Shown here: positions 27,188-38,970 of the stretch, in pieces
Layout: the number at the start of each line of letters is the position of its first letter
Position numbering within the stretch: position 1 is the first letter of the stretch
Position numbers and translations under genes: made by a program
Notes under the pieces: generated by a model
Database searches by the model: none
Seen by the model: only the letters and a program-made list of their open reading frames with translations
What the model was told of the DNA's origin: nothing
From: Magnetococcales bacterium DC0425bin3
GTDB lineage: Bacteria; Pseudomonadota; Magnetococcia; Magnetococcales; DC0425bin3
Direction: 5' to 3'
DNA: 48,320 bases
NCBI GenBank assembly: GCA_002753665.1
Contig: PEAP01000013.1
Coordinates: 1 to 48,320 of the forward strand

Positions 27188-29278
27188 TTGTCAAAGGCGT
27201 TTTTCCAGGTCAACAGTCTGAGCGGCAAGCTGCTGCGGATTCATCTGTCCCTGACGGTGGCGGCCCTTCTCGCTCTGTTTCTGGTTCTGGAGCTGGATTT
27301 CTATCGCGGCGAACAGGTGCGCCTGGTCGAGGGCCTCAACCGTCTGGTCACCGTGCAGAGCGCCGCCATCGAGGCGGCGGTGTGGGAATTCGATCTCCAG
27401 CGGGTACGGGACCTGCTGGAGGAGCAGAGCCGGCTGCCGTTTTTTCAGGCGGCGGAGGTCCTCGGCAAGGGGAGGGAGGTGTTGGCCTTTGCCGGCCGCC
27501 CCCGGCAGGCGCCCCGCTCGCCGGAGTTGCGCCTGGAACATCCCCTGCTCCACAGGTTCGGATCCGGGGAAGAAGTCATCGGCCAATTGGTGGTCACCGT
27601 CCACGACGACGGCATCCGCACGGCCCTGCTGCAGCATCTCAAGATCAACGGCATGACCCTCCTGACCCTGCTGGCGGCCCTGGCCGGCGGTACGCTGTTC
27701 GGGGTCCGCCGGGTGATCGGGCAACCGTTGGAGGAGTTCCGGCAGGCTATCGAGCGTCCCCTGGATGCGCAGATCCAGAACCCGTTGCGTTGGGACCGCA
27801 ACGACGAGCTGGGCAAGGTTCTCCAGGCCTACAATGCCATGCTGGAGGCGCGCAACAACGCCGAACGCGCCACCCGTCAGCGGGAGGAAGAGCTGCGGGA
27901 GGCCGCCCGGCAGGCCCGGGAGGCCAGTGTCGAGGCCACCCGTTTCAACCGCTTGGCCAGCGGCCGCGAACTGCGCATGCGGGAGCTGAAGGAACGGGTC
28001 AACGCGCTGTCCCGTGAGCTGGAGCGGCCCCTGCCGTTCTCCCTGGGGGACAATGCCCCCGGGCCGGAGGCGCAGCCAGCCGATGGCGCGGAAGACCTCG
28101 CTCTGGACAATCTCCTGGATATGGCGGAGTTGCAGTCGCTGTTCGAGAATTTTTGCTCCGCTGTGGGCGTGCCGGCGGCCATCATCGACCTGCAGGCCAA
28201 GGTGTTGGCCTCGTCCCGCTGGCAACGGGCCTGCACCGACTTTCATCGGGTCAATCCCACCACCTGCGACCGCTGCATCGAAAGCGATACCCAGTTGGCG
28301 CTCCACCTCCAGGAGGGCAAGGATTTTTCGATCTACCGCTGCAGGAACGGCCTGACCGATGCCGCTTCGCCCATCGTGGTCAACGGCCGGCATTTGGCCA
28401 ACGTGTTCATCGGCCAGTTCCTGCTGGCGCCCCCGGACCTGGAATTTTTTTGGACCCAGGCCCGCGAGGTGGGATTCGACGAGCAGGCCTATCTGGCGGC
28501 CATCGCCGAAGTGCCGATCATGGCCGAGGAGCGGCTGCCGGCCATCCTGGGATTCCTGTCGCGCTTCGCCAAGCTGTTGGCCACCATGTCCCTGGAGCGG
28601 CTGCAATCCTCCCGTTCGGAGGACGCCCTGCGTCAGGGTCGGATGGCGGCCATGAACCTGGCCGAGGATGCCGAGCGGGCGCGACTGGATCTGGCCGAAT
28701 ACCAGAAGCAGTTGGAATATCTTGTGGAGGAACGCACCGCCGAAGTGCGCGCCGCCGAGGAGCGCAGCCGGTTGATCCTGGACTGCGCGGGGGAGGGCAT
28801 CTTCGGCACCGACCGGGAGGGGCGGGTGCATTTCATCAATCCCGCGGCCCTGCGGATGCTGGAGCGCGAGGCCGGGGAGGTGATCGGTCAGCCATTCCAC
28901 CCCATCGCCCATCACAGCCATCCGGACGGCACCCCTTACCCGGCGGAGGACTGTCCCATGTGGCGCGCCCAGGCCCAGGGCATCACGGCCCATGTGGACC
29001 ATGAATTCCTGTGGCGCAAGGATGGCAGCAATTTCCCGACCGAATATTCGGCGGTGCCCATCTGGCGCGATGAAGTCGTGGAGGGGTCGGTGGTGACCTT
29101 CCGTGACATCACCAAGCGTCGCCAGGTCGAGGCCCAGGTGCTGGAAAAGATGGGGGAACTGGAACAATTCACCCGGGTGGCGGTGGGGCGCGAGCTGCGC
29201 ATGATCGCCCTCAAGGAGGAAATCAATCGCCTGTCCGCCGAACTCGGCCGCCAGCCGCCCTACGAGATCGTCGAGTAG
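27188..29278 (+). CDS. Membrane sensor with HAMP, PocR and PAS domains, no kinase domain
   Basis: About 696 residues. TM1 is at ~14-34 and a periplasmic region spans ~35-150. TM2 (~151-174, [18 protein letters not shown]) leads to HAMP and a coiled coil. A PocR sensory domain spans ~315-475 ([40 protein letters not shown]...CDRCIESD) with its Cys pattern. A PAS domain lies at ~524-644 ([30 protein letters not shown]). There is no kinase or GGDEF domain. A GRELRM-x2-LKE motif occurs twice, near 264 and again near 667. TTG 27188 was chosen because GGAGGTGATCCG precedes it; ATG 27170 is the alternative. It ends four bases before the hybrid kinase, which it probably controls. Confidence 0.8.
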   Translation: MSKAFFQVNSLSGKLLRIHLSLTVAALLALFLVLELDFYRGEQVRLVEGLNRLVTVQSAAIEAAVWEFDLQRVRDLLEEQSRLPFFQAAEVLGKGREVLAFAGRPRQAPRSPELRLEHPLLHRFGSGEEVIGQLVVTVHDDGIRTALLQHLKINGMTLLTLLAALAGGTLFGVRRVIGQPLEEFRQAIERPLDAQIQNPLRWDRNDELGKVLQAYNAMLEARNNAERATRQREEELREAARQAREASVEATRFNRLASGRELRMRELKERVNALSRELERPLPFSLGDNAPGPEAQPADGAEDLALDNLLDMAELQSLFENFCSAVGVPAAIIDLQAKVLASSRWQRACTDFHRVNPTTCDRCIESDTQLALHLQEGKDFSIYRCRNGLTDAASPIVVNGRHLANVFIGQFLLAPPDLEFFWTQAREVGFDEQAYLAAIAEVPIMAEERLPAILGFLSRFAKLLATMSLERLQSSRSEDALRQGRMAAMNLAEDAERARLDLAEYQKQLEYLVEERTAEVRAAEERSRLILDCAGEGIFGTDREGRVHFINPAALRMLEREAGEVIGQPFHPIAHHSHPDGTPYPAEDCPMWRAQAQGITAHVDHEFLWRKDGSNFPTEYSAVPIWRDEVVEGSVVTFRDITKRRQVEAQVLEKMGELEQFTRVAVGRELRMIALKEEINRLSAELGRQPPYEIVE

Positions 29279-29282
29279 GCCG

Positions 29283-32402
<3,120 letters not shown>

Positions 32403-32425
32403 ACCCCCAGCAGGAGATCGCCATC

Positions 32426-34588
32426 ATGTCCGAGCAGACTCTCTCCTCCCGGCCCACGATCCTGGTGGTGGACGACACCCCGGACAATCTGACCCTGATG
32501 AGCAACCTGCTTCAGGATGGCTACAAGGTCAAGGTGGCCAACCGGGGGGCGCGGGCATTGCGCGTCGCCGCCGGTGCCGACCGGCCGGATCTGATTCTGC
32601 TGGACATCATGATGCCGGAAATGGACGGCTTCGAGGTGATGCGGCAGCTCCAGGCCGATCCCGTCACCCAGGGCATTCCGGTGATCTTCCTGACCGCCCG
32701 CACCGACAGCGAGGACGAGCGGCGGGGGTTGGACCTGGGGGCGGTGGACTACATCACCAAGCCCATCAGTCCGCCGATCCTGCTGTCCCGGGTGCGCAAT
32801 CATCTGGCCCTGAAGACCACCCGGGACCGACTCCAGCGCTACCTGGACGTGGAGAAACGCAAGCTGCACAAGCTGGTGGAGATGGGCAAGGACCTGTCCG
32901 CCGAGCAGGACATGGACCGCCTGCTGGAGAAGATCCTGTTCGGCGGCAAGGAGCTGGCCCATGCCGACCTGGCCACCCTCTATCTGCGCACCGAGGACGA
33001 CCATCTGCGCTTCGCCTATCGGTCCCATGGCGATGAGTTGCCTGCCCTGCGCCTGCCCCTGTTCGACCCCGCCACCGGCGCGGAGGTTCACCGCTTCGTC
33101 TCCACCCATGTGGCCCTGTCCGGGGAGACCGTTCTGCTGGAAGACGTGTACGGGGACGCGGGTCCGTTCGACGTGTCCGGCACCCTGAGCTTCGACCAGG
33201 CCAGTGGCTATCGCACCCATTCCATGCTGACGGTGGCCCTCAAACCCCGGGAGGGGCCGCCCCTGGGCGCATTGCAGTTGGTCAACGCCCAGGACCCCCA
33301 GACCGGCGCCATCGTGCCGTTCGACCCGGAGTGGATCGGCTTCGTGGAGGCGCTGGCGGTGCAGGGGGCCATCGCCCTGGACAACCTCAACCTGATGAAG
33401 GCCCAGGAACGCTTGTTCGAGTCCATCATCCAGGTGATCGCCAGCGCCATCGACGCCAAATCGCCCTATACCGGGGGGCATTGCGAGCGGGTGCCGCTGC
33501 TGGGCAAACTGTTGGCCCAGGCCGCCTGCGAGGCCGCCAGCGGTCCCTTCGCCGATTTTGCCATGTCCAGGGACGACTGGAAGGAATTCCACCTGGCGGG
33601 CTGGCTGCACGACTGCGGCAAGGTGGCCACCCCGGAGGCGGTGGTGGACAAGGCCACCAAGCTGGAATGCGTCCACAACCGCATCCATGAAATCCGCACC
33701 CGTTTCGAGGTGCTGTGGCGCGACGCCATCATCGCCCACCAGGCGGCCCGCCTGGCCGGGGACAACCCGGATCCGGAGGCCCTGACCCGCCGCCTGGCAG
33801 AACTGCGGGACGACTTCGCCTTCGTGGCCCAGAGCAATGTGGGGGGCGAATTCATGAGCAACGAGGCCATCGCCCGGCTGGAGTGCGTCGCCGGGGCCCG
33901 CTGGCAGCGCCATTTCGACGATCGCCTGGGTCTGTCCCATGTGGAGGAGGCGCGCCTGCAGGACGTTGCCGCGCCTGCCCTGCCGGCCTGGGAGACCCTG
34001 CTGGCGGACAAACCGGAACATATCGTCTCCCGACGGGAGACGCCGCTGTCGTATGACCCAGCGGCGCTGGGGGTCACCCTGGCGATTCCAACCCATCTCT
34101 ACAATCAGGGGGAGCTGTACAACCTGCGCATTGCCCGGGGCACGTTGAACGCCGAGGAGCGCTTCAAGATCAACGAACATGTGATCCACACCCTGGTGAT
34201 GCTCCAGAAATTGCCCTTCCCCAAGGGCATGCACCGGGTGCCGAGAATGGCCAGCACCCATCACGAGACCATGGTGGGGACCGGCTATCCCTGCGGATTG
34301 CGCCGGGAGGATCTGGACGTGCAGGCACGGATTCTGGCCATTGCCGACATCTTCGAGGCCCTGACGGCGGTGGATCGCCCCTACAAGAAGGCCAAGACCC
34401 TGAGCGAGGCCTTGAAGATCATGGGCTTCATGCGCAACGATCAGCACATCGACCGCGACCTGTTCGAGCTGTTTCTGCGCAGCGGGGTCTACCGCTGCTA
34501 CGCCGAAACCCACCTGCGCCCGGACCAGATCGATGCGGTGGATATCGAGGCGCTGCTGAAGGAACCGCCACTCAGGCCACGGAAATAG
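32426..34588 (+). CDS. Response regulator with GAF and HD-GYP (cyclic-di-GMP phosphodiesterase) domains
   Basis: 720 residues. The receiver starts TILVVDDTPDNLTLM, with phospho-acceptor D60 (LLDIMMPEMDG) and TAR/KP motifs. A GAF domain covers ~150-315 (EQDMDRLLEKILFGGKELAHADLATLYLR). The HD-GYP part runs from AIDAKSPYTGGHCERVP: HD at 395-396 in WLHDCGKVATPEAVVDKATKLE, HHE near 613, GTGYPCGL, then IADIFEALTAVDRPYKKAKTLSEAL. About 215 residues separate HD from HHE, much more than in minimal HD-GYP domains. It likely degrades cyclic-di-GMP when phosphorylated. Likely partner of the preceding hybrid kinase. Confidence 0.92.
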   Translation: MSEQTLSSRPTILVVDDTPDNLTLMSNLLQDGYKVKVANRGARALRVAAGADRPDLILLDIMMPEMDGFEVMRQLQADPVTQGIPVIFLTARTDSEDERRGLDLGAVDYITKPISPPILLSRVRNHLALKTTRDRLQRYLDVEKRKLHKLVEMGKDLSAEQDMDRLLEKILFGGKELAHADLATLYLRTEDDHLRFAYRSHGDELPALRLPLFDPATGAEVHRFVSTHVALSGETVLLEDVYGDAGPFDVSGTLSFDQASGYRTHSMLTVALKPREGPPLGALQLVNAQDPQTGAIVPFDPEWIGFVEALAVQGAIALDNLNLMKAQERLFESIIQVIASAIDAKSPYTGGHCERVPLLGKLLAQAACEAASGPFADFAMSRDDWKEFHLAGWLHDCGKVATPEAVVDKATKLECVHNRIHEIRTRFEVLWRDAIIAHQAARLAGDNPDPEALTRRLAELRDDFAFVAQSNVGGEFMSNEAIARLECVAGARWQRHFDDRLGLSHVEEARLQDVAAPALPAWETLLADKPEHIVSRRETPLSYDPAALGVTLAIPTHLYNQGELYNLRIARGTLNAEERFKINEHVIHTLVMLQKLPFPKGMHRVPRMASTHHETMVGTGYPCGLRREDLDVQARILAIADIFEALTAVDRPYKKAKTLSEALKIMGFMRNDQHIDRDLFELFLRSGVYRCYAETHLRPDQIDAVDIEALLKEPPLRPRK

Positions 34589-34613
34589 ATCTTTGGGGAG
34601 AAAGCAGGACGGT

Positions 34614-35036
34614 TCATGCCGCCAGCACTGCCACATGACCCTGGGAGGCGTAGTCCAGCATCCTTTGATCCCGGGTCAATAGAATGGCCTTCTCCACCCG
34701 GGCGGTGGCCAGAATCATCCGGTCAGCGGGATCTTTGTGGTTCAGATTCGGCAGGGCGACGCTGTCCATGGCGATGGTCGGGGTCAGCGGAGCCACGGTG
34801 ATGCCGGGGGCGGTCAGGGCAGAATGAATCCATTGCAGGGGAGGGATGTTCAGGACCAGGTGGCCCCGTTGATGCAGCATGGCCACCTCCCAGAGAGAGA
34901 TGGCTGCCACCTGCACCCTGTCCAGTCGGGCGGCTTCCCGGATGCGCTCCCGGACCGGTTCGGCCAGGGTTTCGTCACCCAGCATCATCCACAACCAGAC
35001 GTGGGTGTCCAACAGCAGGGGGGCGGGGTCAGTCAT
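34614..35036 (-). CDS. PIN-domain toxin, VapC type
   Basis: 140 residues: LLLDTHVWLWMMLGDETLAEPV with the first Asp, AAISLWEVAMLHQRG with the conserved Glu, and the acidic pair DPADRMILATARVEKAILLTRDQRMLDY. This is the PIN RNase pattern of the type II toxin subgroup with LLLDTHVWLW. The start ATG 35036 overlaps the 3' end of the antitoxin gene by eight bases. It is convergent with the HD-GYP gene. Confidence 0.88.
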   Translation of the reverse strand: MTDPAPLLLDTHVWLWMMLGDETLAEPVRERIREAARLDRVQVAAISLWEVAMLHQRGHLVLNIPPLQWIHSALTAPGITVAPLTPTIAMDSVALPNLNHKDPADRMILATARVEKAILLTRDQRMLDYASQGHVAVLAA

Positions 35037-35277
35037 GGGCTTCCCAGGGAACGTCCAGGGGGGCGAGGGCATCGCCTTTGATCGCCCCGGTGCCCTGCAT
35101 GTAGCCGAAGCAGTCGGAAGACGCAGCCTGATCGACCGGAGCGATCCTGACCATGGGGCGTCCCCGTTTGGTCACGACCAGAGCGGTGCGGGACGTCGCC
35201 ACCTGATCCATCAGCTTGAGGCAATGGGCTTTGAACTCTCCTGCCGGGATTTCCGGCAGCGGATCGGGAATGGTCAT
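35029..35277 (-). CDS. Phd/YefM-family antitoxin
   Basis: 82 residues with the Phd/YefM N-terminus: IPAGEFKAHCLKLMDQVATSRTALVVTKRGRPMVRIAP. This fold binds DNA and autoregulates; the C-terminus (GDALAPLDVPWEAHD) would wrap the toxin. It precedes and overlaps the PIN gene, the usual antitoxin-first order. Three ATGGTCAT direct repeats lie at and upstream of its start. Confidence 0.88.
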   Translation of the reverse strand: MTIPDPLPEIPAGEFKAHCLKLMDQVATSRTALVVTKRGRPMVRIAPVDQAASSDCFGYMQGTGAIKGDALAPLDVPWEAHD

Positions 35278-35309
35278 GGTTTGTCTCCATGGTCATGGGT
35301 TATGGTCAT
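35270..35309. promoter_or_regulatory. ATGGTCAT direct repeats at the antitoxin start
   Basis: ATGGTCAT occurs at 35270, 35289 and 35302, the first overlapping the antitoxin start codon. Spacing is 19 and 13 bases. These are candidate autoregulatory sites in the 158-base divergent spacer to the epimerase gene. Confidence 0.35.
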
Positions 35310-35435
35310 ATTCTGTCTTCCATGCCTGGAAAAGGCAAGCGGCTGTCCGGTTTCCGAAGTTGGCCGACCGGATGGTATATTCGTCACATCCCCCATCCAT
35401 CAAAGTTTGCAGCGCAGGAAGGAGAACCCATCGTC

Positions 35436-36380
35436 ATGTCCAAATCCCTTACCATCCTGGTGACCGGCGGAGCCGGTTATCTGGGGTCCACCCTGGTGCC
35501 GGCCCTGTTGGCCTTGGGCCACCGGGTGACCGTGTTGGACAACTTCATGTTCGGCCAGAACAGCCTGGCCCATGTCTGCGCCGATCCCGGCTTTCAGGTG
35601 GTGCGGGGTGACGCCCGGGACGAGAAGCTGGTGCGGACGCTGGTGGCCAAGGCCGATGTGATCATCCCCCTGGCCGCCCTGGTGGGAGCGCCTCTCTGCG
35701 CCCGGGACGAGCTGGGCACCATTTCCACCAACCGGGATGCCGTGATCATGCTGTGCAAGATGCTGAGTGGCGATCAGCGGGTGCTGATGCCGGTGAGCAA
35801 CTCCGGCTATGGCATCGGCGAGCAGGGCAAGTACTGTGACGAAACCTCCCCCCTGCGGCCCATTTCCCTCTACGGGCGGGTCAAGGTGGAGGCCGAGGCG
35901 GCCATGATGGCCCATGCCAATGCCATCAGCTTCCGCCTGGCCACGGTGTTCGGCATGTCGCCGCGCATGCGCATCGACCTGTTGGTCAACGACTTCGTCT
36001 ACCGGGCGGTCCATGACCGGGCGGTGGTGCTGTTCGAATCCCACTTCAAGCGCAACTACATCCATGTGCGGGATGTCACCCGGGTGTTTCTCCATGCCCT
36101 GGCCAACTTCGGTGCCATGAAGGGGCAGATCTACAATGTGGGCCTGTCGGACGCCAACCTCTCCAAATGGGAACTGTGCGAGCGGATTCGGGCTCACCTG
36201 CCCAACTTCGTCTTCCTGGAGGCGCCCATCGGCGAGGATCCGGACAAGCGGGACTACATCGTCTCCAACGCCAAGGTGGAGGCCACCGGCTTCCGGCCGG
36301 CCCACGGTCTGGACGACGGCATTCCGGAGCTGATCAAGGGCTACACCATGTTGCGCAACTCCCGCTACAGCAACGTCTGA
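35436..36380 (+). CDS. NAD-dependent sugar epimerase/dehydratase (extended SDR)
   Basis: 314 residues. The Rossmann motif is TGGAGYLGSTL. GDARDEK and ADVIIPLAALVG follow, with SNSGYG for the catalytic Ser region and YGRVKVEAE as YxxxK. KRNYIHVRDVTRVF and the C-terminal IYNVGLSDANLSK are typical of extended SDRs acting on nucleotide sugars. Substrate cannot be told from sequence. Start ATG 35436 is supported by GGAAGGAGA; 49 in-frame codons upstream lack similarity. The nucleotidyltransferase gene starts eight bases downstream. Confidence 0.9.
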   Translation: MSKSLTILVTGGAGYLGSTLVPALLALGHRVTVLDNFMFGQNSLAHVCADPGFQVVRGDARDEKLVRTLVAKADVIIPLAALVGAPLCARDELGTISTNRDAVIMLCKMLSGDQRVLMPVSNSGYGIGEQGKYCDETSPLRPISLYGRVKVEAEAAMMAHANAISFRLATVFGMSPRMRIDLLVNDFVYRAVHDRAVVLFESHFKRNYIHVRDVTRVFLHALANFGAMKGQIYNVGLSDANLSKWELCERIRAHLPNFVFLEAPIGEDPDKRDYIVSNAKVEATGFRPAHGLDDGIPELIKGYTMLRNSRYSNV

Positions 36381-36388
36381 GACCGGTC

Positions 36389-37159
36389 ATGACCCCTGTC
36401 CCCCCAGCCTCTCCGGACTGTTTGGCCCCGGTCGCCGTCGCCATCCTGGCTGGTGGCCTGGGCTCTCGCATCCGGGGAGTGCTGGGGGAGACCCCCAAGC
36501 TGCTGGCCCCCCTGGCCGGCCGTCCCTATTGGGACCACCTGCTGGCCTGGCTGGGGCGTTATGGGGCGCGGCGTCTGGTGCTGCTGCTGGGGCATCGGGC
36601 CGAGGCGATCACCGCCCATCTGGCGGCCCATCCGCTCCCCCCGTCCTGGGAGGTGCTGTACCGGGTGGAGCCCCACCCCCTGGGCAGCGCCGGGGCGATC
36701 CGCAACGCCTGCGATCTGCTGGGCCCGGGCCGGGTGCTGGTGATCAACGGCGATTCGTTCGTCGGCGCCGACCTCTGCGCCTACCTGGCCTGCCACCAGG
36801 CCTCCGGGGCCCTCTGCAGCCTGGTCTGCACCCGGGTGCCGGACATGAGCCGCTATGGCGCCGTGGCGCTGGACGGCAACCAGCGCATTCTGCGCTTTGT
36901 CGAGAAGGATCCCCACAACCACGGGCCGGGGTACATCAACGCCGGGCTGTTTCTCATGGAGCCGGCCCTGGTGGAGCGCATCCGCACCACCGATGGCACC
37001 TCCCTGGAACGGGATTATCTCGCCACCCTGCCTCCCGGCAGTCTCCAGGCCCTGGCCGGGGATTTTCCGTTCATCGATTTTGGCACGCCGGAGAGCTTTA
37101 CCCAGGCCCAGGAGTTCTTTCGGGAATTCGGGACGTCTCAGGCGGATTTGCGCCGATAA
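36389..37159 (+). CDS. Sugar-1-phosphate nucleotidyltransferase (HddC-like)
   Basis: 256 residues of the NTP_transferase family. The signature AILAGGLGSRIRGVLGETPKLLAPLAGRPYWDHLL resembles GDP/ADP-heptose and mannose guanylyltransferases (HddC type). HPLGSAGAIRNAC, VINGDSFVGADL, RFVEKD and YINAGLFLMEP complete the active site. It probably activates a sugar used by the epimerase for LPS or capsule. The ATG follows the epimerase stop by eight bases. Its last 22 bases overlap the convergent gene on the other strand. Confidence 0.88.
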   Translation: MTPVPPASPDCLAPVAVAILAGGLGSRIRGVLGETPKLLAPLAGRPYWDHLLAWLGRYGARRLVLLLGHRAEAITAHLAAHPLPPSWEVLYRVEPHPLGSAGAIRNACDLLGPGRVLVINGDSFVGADLCAYLACHQASGALCSLVCTRVPDMSRYGAVALDGNQRILRFVEKDPHNHGPGYINAGLFLMEPALVERIRTTDGTSLERDYLATLPPGSLQALAGDFPFIDFGTPESFTQAQEFFREFGTSQADLRR

Positions 37160-37821
37160 TCCATCACCACGCCCAAGCTGATTCCGTTCGCGGTGGGCAC
37201 GAACTGGCCGGTGCTGGATTGATAGGTCAGCGTCTGGGTGGTGCTTCCCGAGGAGAAAGTCAGGCAGGTCACCACCCCGGGGACGACCTGCACCACCGAG
37301 TTGGAGACCACCCCGGCCTGGAGCCAGAGGCACACGGTGTTGCTGGGGATCAGGGTGCCGGCGGTCTGATAGACGATGCCCTGGGCAGAGACGGCATTGG
37401 CGGTGGTTGCGGACTGATTGACCGTGGCATCCTGGTTGAGCCCGAAGGTGAGATAGCCCTTGTTGGAGCGGTTGTCGTATTGATCGAGGACCGCCACGCC
37501 CGCGGTCAGCCCGATATTCTGCGGGGGACCGAACATGCCGTTGGCCAGATAGGTGTACTGCCAGCCCATGGTCAGGGGTGCCGGATAGCGGGATAGGGTT
37601 TTCAGGACCGCCCCGGGGGTCACATCGACCCCCGAGGCGTAGAGGCCGTAGGCGGTACTCCAGGTGACGCTATTGCTTTCCAGGGGCTGGAACACTAGCC
37701 ACGCCACATTGGGCCAAGTCAACCCCTGGACCGGGTTGGCCAGCACCAGGTTGGTGCCGGTGGCGTAGAAGCTTTTCAGATCCGTTGCACTGAACCCGAT
37801 GATGAGGGTGTAGCTTGCCAT
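37138..37821 (-). CDS. Unrecognised beta-rich protein A, paralog of the next upstream gene
   Basis: 227 residues, starting MASYTLIIGFSATDLKSFYATGTNLVLANPVQG. It is clearly homologous to the gene at 37888-38589: both share FYATGTNL, PNVAWLV-x-QP, VTW-x4-YG(L/V)YAS and WLQ/WMQ-x-SNSVV. Rich in Thr/Ser/Val/Asn with alternating hydrophobics, suggesting an all-beta fold. No signal peptide or membrane segment. The start is ATG 37821, matching the paralog start. No function is known to me; lectin-like or pore-forming-like folds are possibilities without proof. Confidence 0.75.
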   Translation of the reverse strand: MASYTLIIGFSATDLKSFYATGTNLVLANPVQGLTWPNVAWLVFQPLESNSVTWSTAYGLYASGVDVTPGAVLKTLSRYPAPLTMGWQYTYLANGMFGPPQNIGLTAGVAVLDQYDNRSNKGYLTFGLNQDATVNQSATTANAVSAQGIVYQTAGTLIPSNTVCLWLQAGVVSNSVVQVVPGVVTCLTFSSGSTTQTLTYQSSTGQFVPTANGISLGVVMDYRRKSA

Positions 37822-37842
37822 GGCCCGTGTTGCCGAGAGGAA

Positions 37843-37871
37843 GGCCGCGGGGTCGGCGCGACCCCGCGGCC
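37843..37871. terminator. Strong GC hairpin between paralogs A and B
   Basis: GGCCGCGGGGTC and GACCCCGCGGCC form a perfect 12-bp stem with a 5-base loop, 17 bases after the paralog B stop. Without a T-run it may attenuate rather than terminate, making the downstream paralog less expressed. Confidence 0.5.
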
Positions 37872-37887
37872 TGTTGTCCAGAACCAA

Positions 37888-38589
37888 TTACAGCCTGGGC
37901 GCGATATGGTGGAGGATGGCCAGGGACTGCATGGGGCTCCCCGCCAGCATGGCCTCGTTGGCGGAGGTCTGGATGAAGCTGCCGCTCGAGGAATTGTATT
38001 GCATGTTGGCTGAGTAGACCCCGCCTCCGAAGGTGACTTGTGTGGTGGTGGAGGTGACGGTGGTGACCACGCTGTTGCTCTTCACCTGGGACTGCATCCA
38101 CAGGTAGACCGTGGTGAAGGGGGTCATCACCGCCGTGTAGTTGGTGATCACCGGCACGGCGGAAATGGCGTTGCCGAGGATGCTGATGCTGTTGACATTG
38201 GCGTTCTGGTAGAGGCCGACCGTCATGTAGTTCTTGGGGCTCTGGTATTGATTCAACAGCGTGAACGAATTCGGACCGGCCGAATTGGGTTGCAGGTCGA
38301 TGGTGCCGGCGGCGGACAGGTCGTAGAGCCGCCCCATCACCGCAGGGATGCCGGTGCTGGACATCTTGGTCAGGGTCGCGCCGTTGGACATGTCCGACGT
38401 GGAGGCATAGACCCCGTACTGCTCATCCCAGGTCACCTGGTTGGCCTGCATGGGCTGCACCACCAGCCAGGCCACGTTGGGGGTGCTGCCGCCCTGGGCG
38501 GGTTTGGCGATGATCAGGTTGGTGCCGGTGGCGTAGAACAGCTGCAGGTCCGCATTGGTGAAGCCGACGTTCAAGGTGTAGGTGGCCAT
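37888..38589 (-). CDS. Unrecognised beta-rich protein B, paralog of protein A
   Basis: 233 residues, starting MATYTLNVGFTNADLQLFYATGTNLIIAKPAQGG. It aligns with protein A over most of its length (PNVAWLVVQPMQANQVTW, QYGVYAS, YMTVGLYQNANVN, YLWMQSQVKSNSV) but differs in the last 40 residues, ending SLAILHHIAPRL. No cysteines, no signal peptide, strong beta propensity. AGAGGAGT precedes the ATG. Hairpins lie on both sides, so each gene of the cassette is a separated unit. Confidence 0.75.
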   Translation of the reverse strand: MATYTLNVGFTNADLQLFYATGTNLIIAKPAQGGSTPNVAWLVVQPMQANQVTWDEQYGVYASTSDMSNGATLTKMSSTGIPAVMGRLYDLSAAGTIDLQPNSAGPNSFTLLNQYQSPKNYMTVGLYQNANVNSISILGNAISAVPVITNYTAVMTPFTTVYLWMQSQVKSNSVVTTVTSTTTQVTFGGGVYSANMQYNSSSGSFIQTSANEAMLAGSPMQSLAILHHIAPRL

Positions 38590-38614
38590 GCTGTACTCCT
38601 CTCTTTGGGTTTTG

Positions 38615-38638
38615 AGTCTCCCGACCCATCGGGAGACT
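38615..38638. terminator. Perfect hairpin between proteins B and C
   Basis: AGTCTCCCGA-CCCA-TCGGGAGACT is a perfect 10-bp stem with four-base loop, 36 bases after the protein C stop. Short T/A tracts flank both sides, so it could work in either direction. Confidence 0.5.
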
Positions 38639-38673
38639 GGTTTTCACCCCTCGTGGGGGGGATTTGCACTACG

Positions 38674-38970
38674 CTAGCTGCAAGCCGTGGCGGCGCGCGG
38701 AGTGATCACTTCGACATTGATGAAGCTGACGTTGGGGTTGGTGCGGGCCATGAAGGCCAGGGTCACGGTGGCGCCCGACGGGATACTGGTCAGGCCAACC
38801 GTGACGCCGTCGGGCAGGGTGTAATTCTTGAAAGTCAGCAGATCGGTCACGGTGGCGGTGCCAGCTGACACCTGGGGCGCGCGGACCAGATAGACTGCTT
38901 TGCCGGCCGGCACGGTGAAGGTTTCACTGGTGCGTCCGGTCGCGTCGAACAGCAGAAGGTATGTCGCCAT
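38674..38970 (-). CDS. Unrecognised small beta-rich protein C
   Basis: 98 residues: MATYLLLFDATGRTSETFTVPAGKAVYLVRAPQ, VTDLLTFKNYTLPDGVTVGL, IPSGATVTLAFMARTNPNVSF. Its opening MATYLL recalls the MA(S/T)YTL starts of proteins A and B, but the rest does not align. GGGAGAA precedes the ATG. A TATAAT on the minus strand lies about 70 bases upstream. It is first in the three-gene run. No signal peptide; the pattern suggests a small beta sandwich. Confidence 0.65.
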   Translation of the reverse strand: MATYLLLFDATGRTSETFTVPAGKAVYLVRAPQVSAGTATVTDLLTFKNYTLPDGVTVGLTSIPSGATVTLAFMARTNPNVSFINVEVITPRAATACS

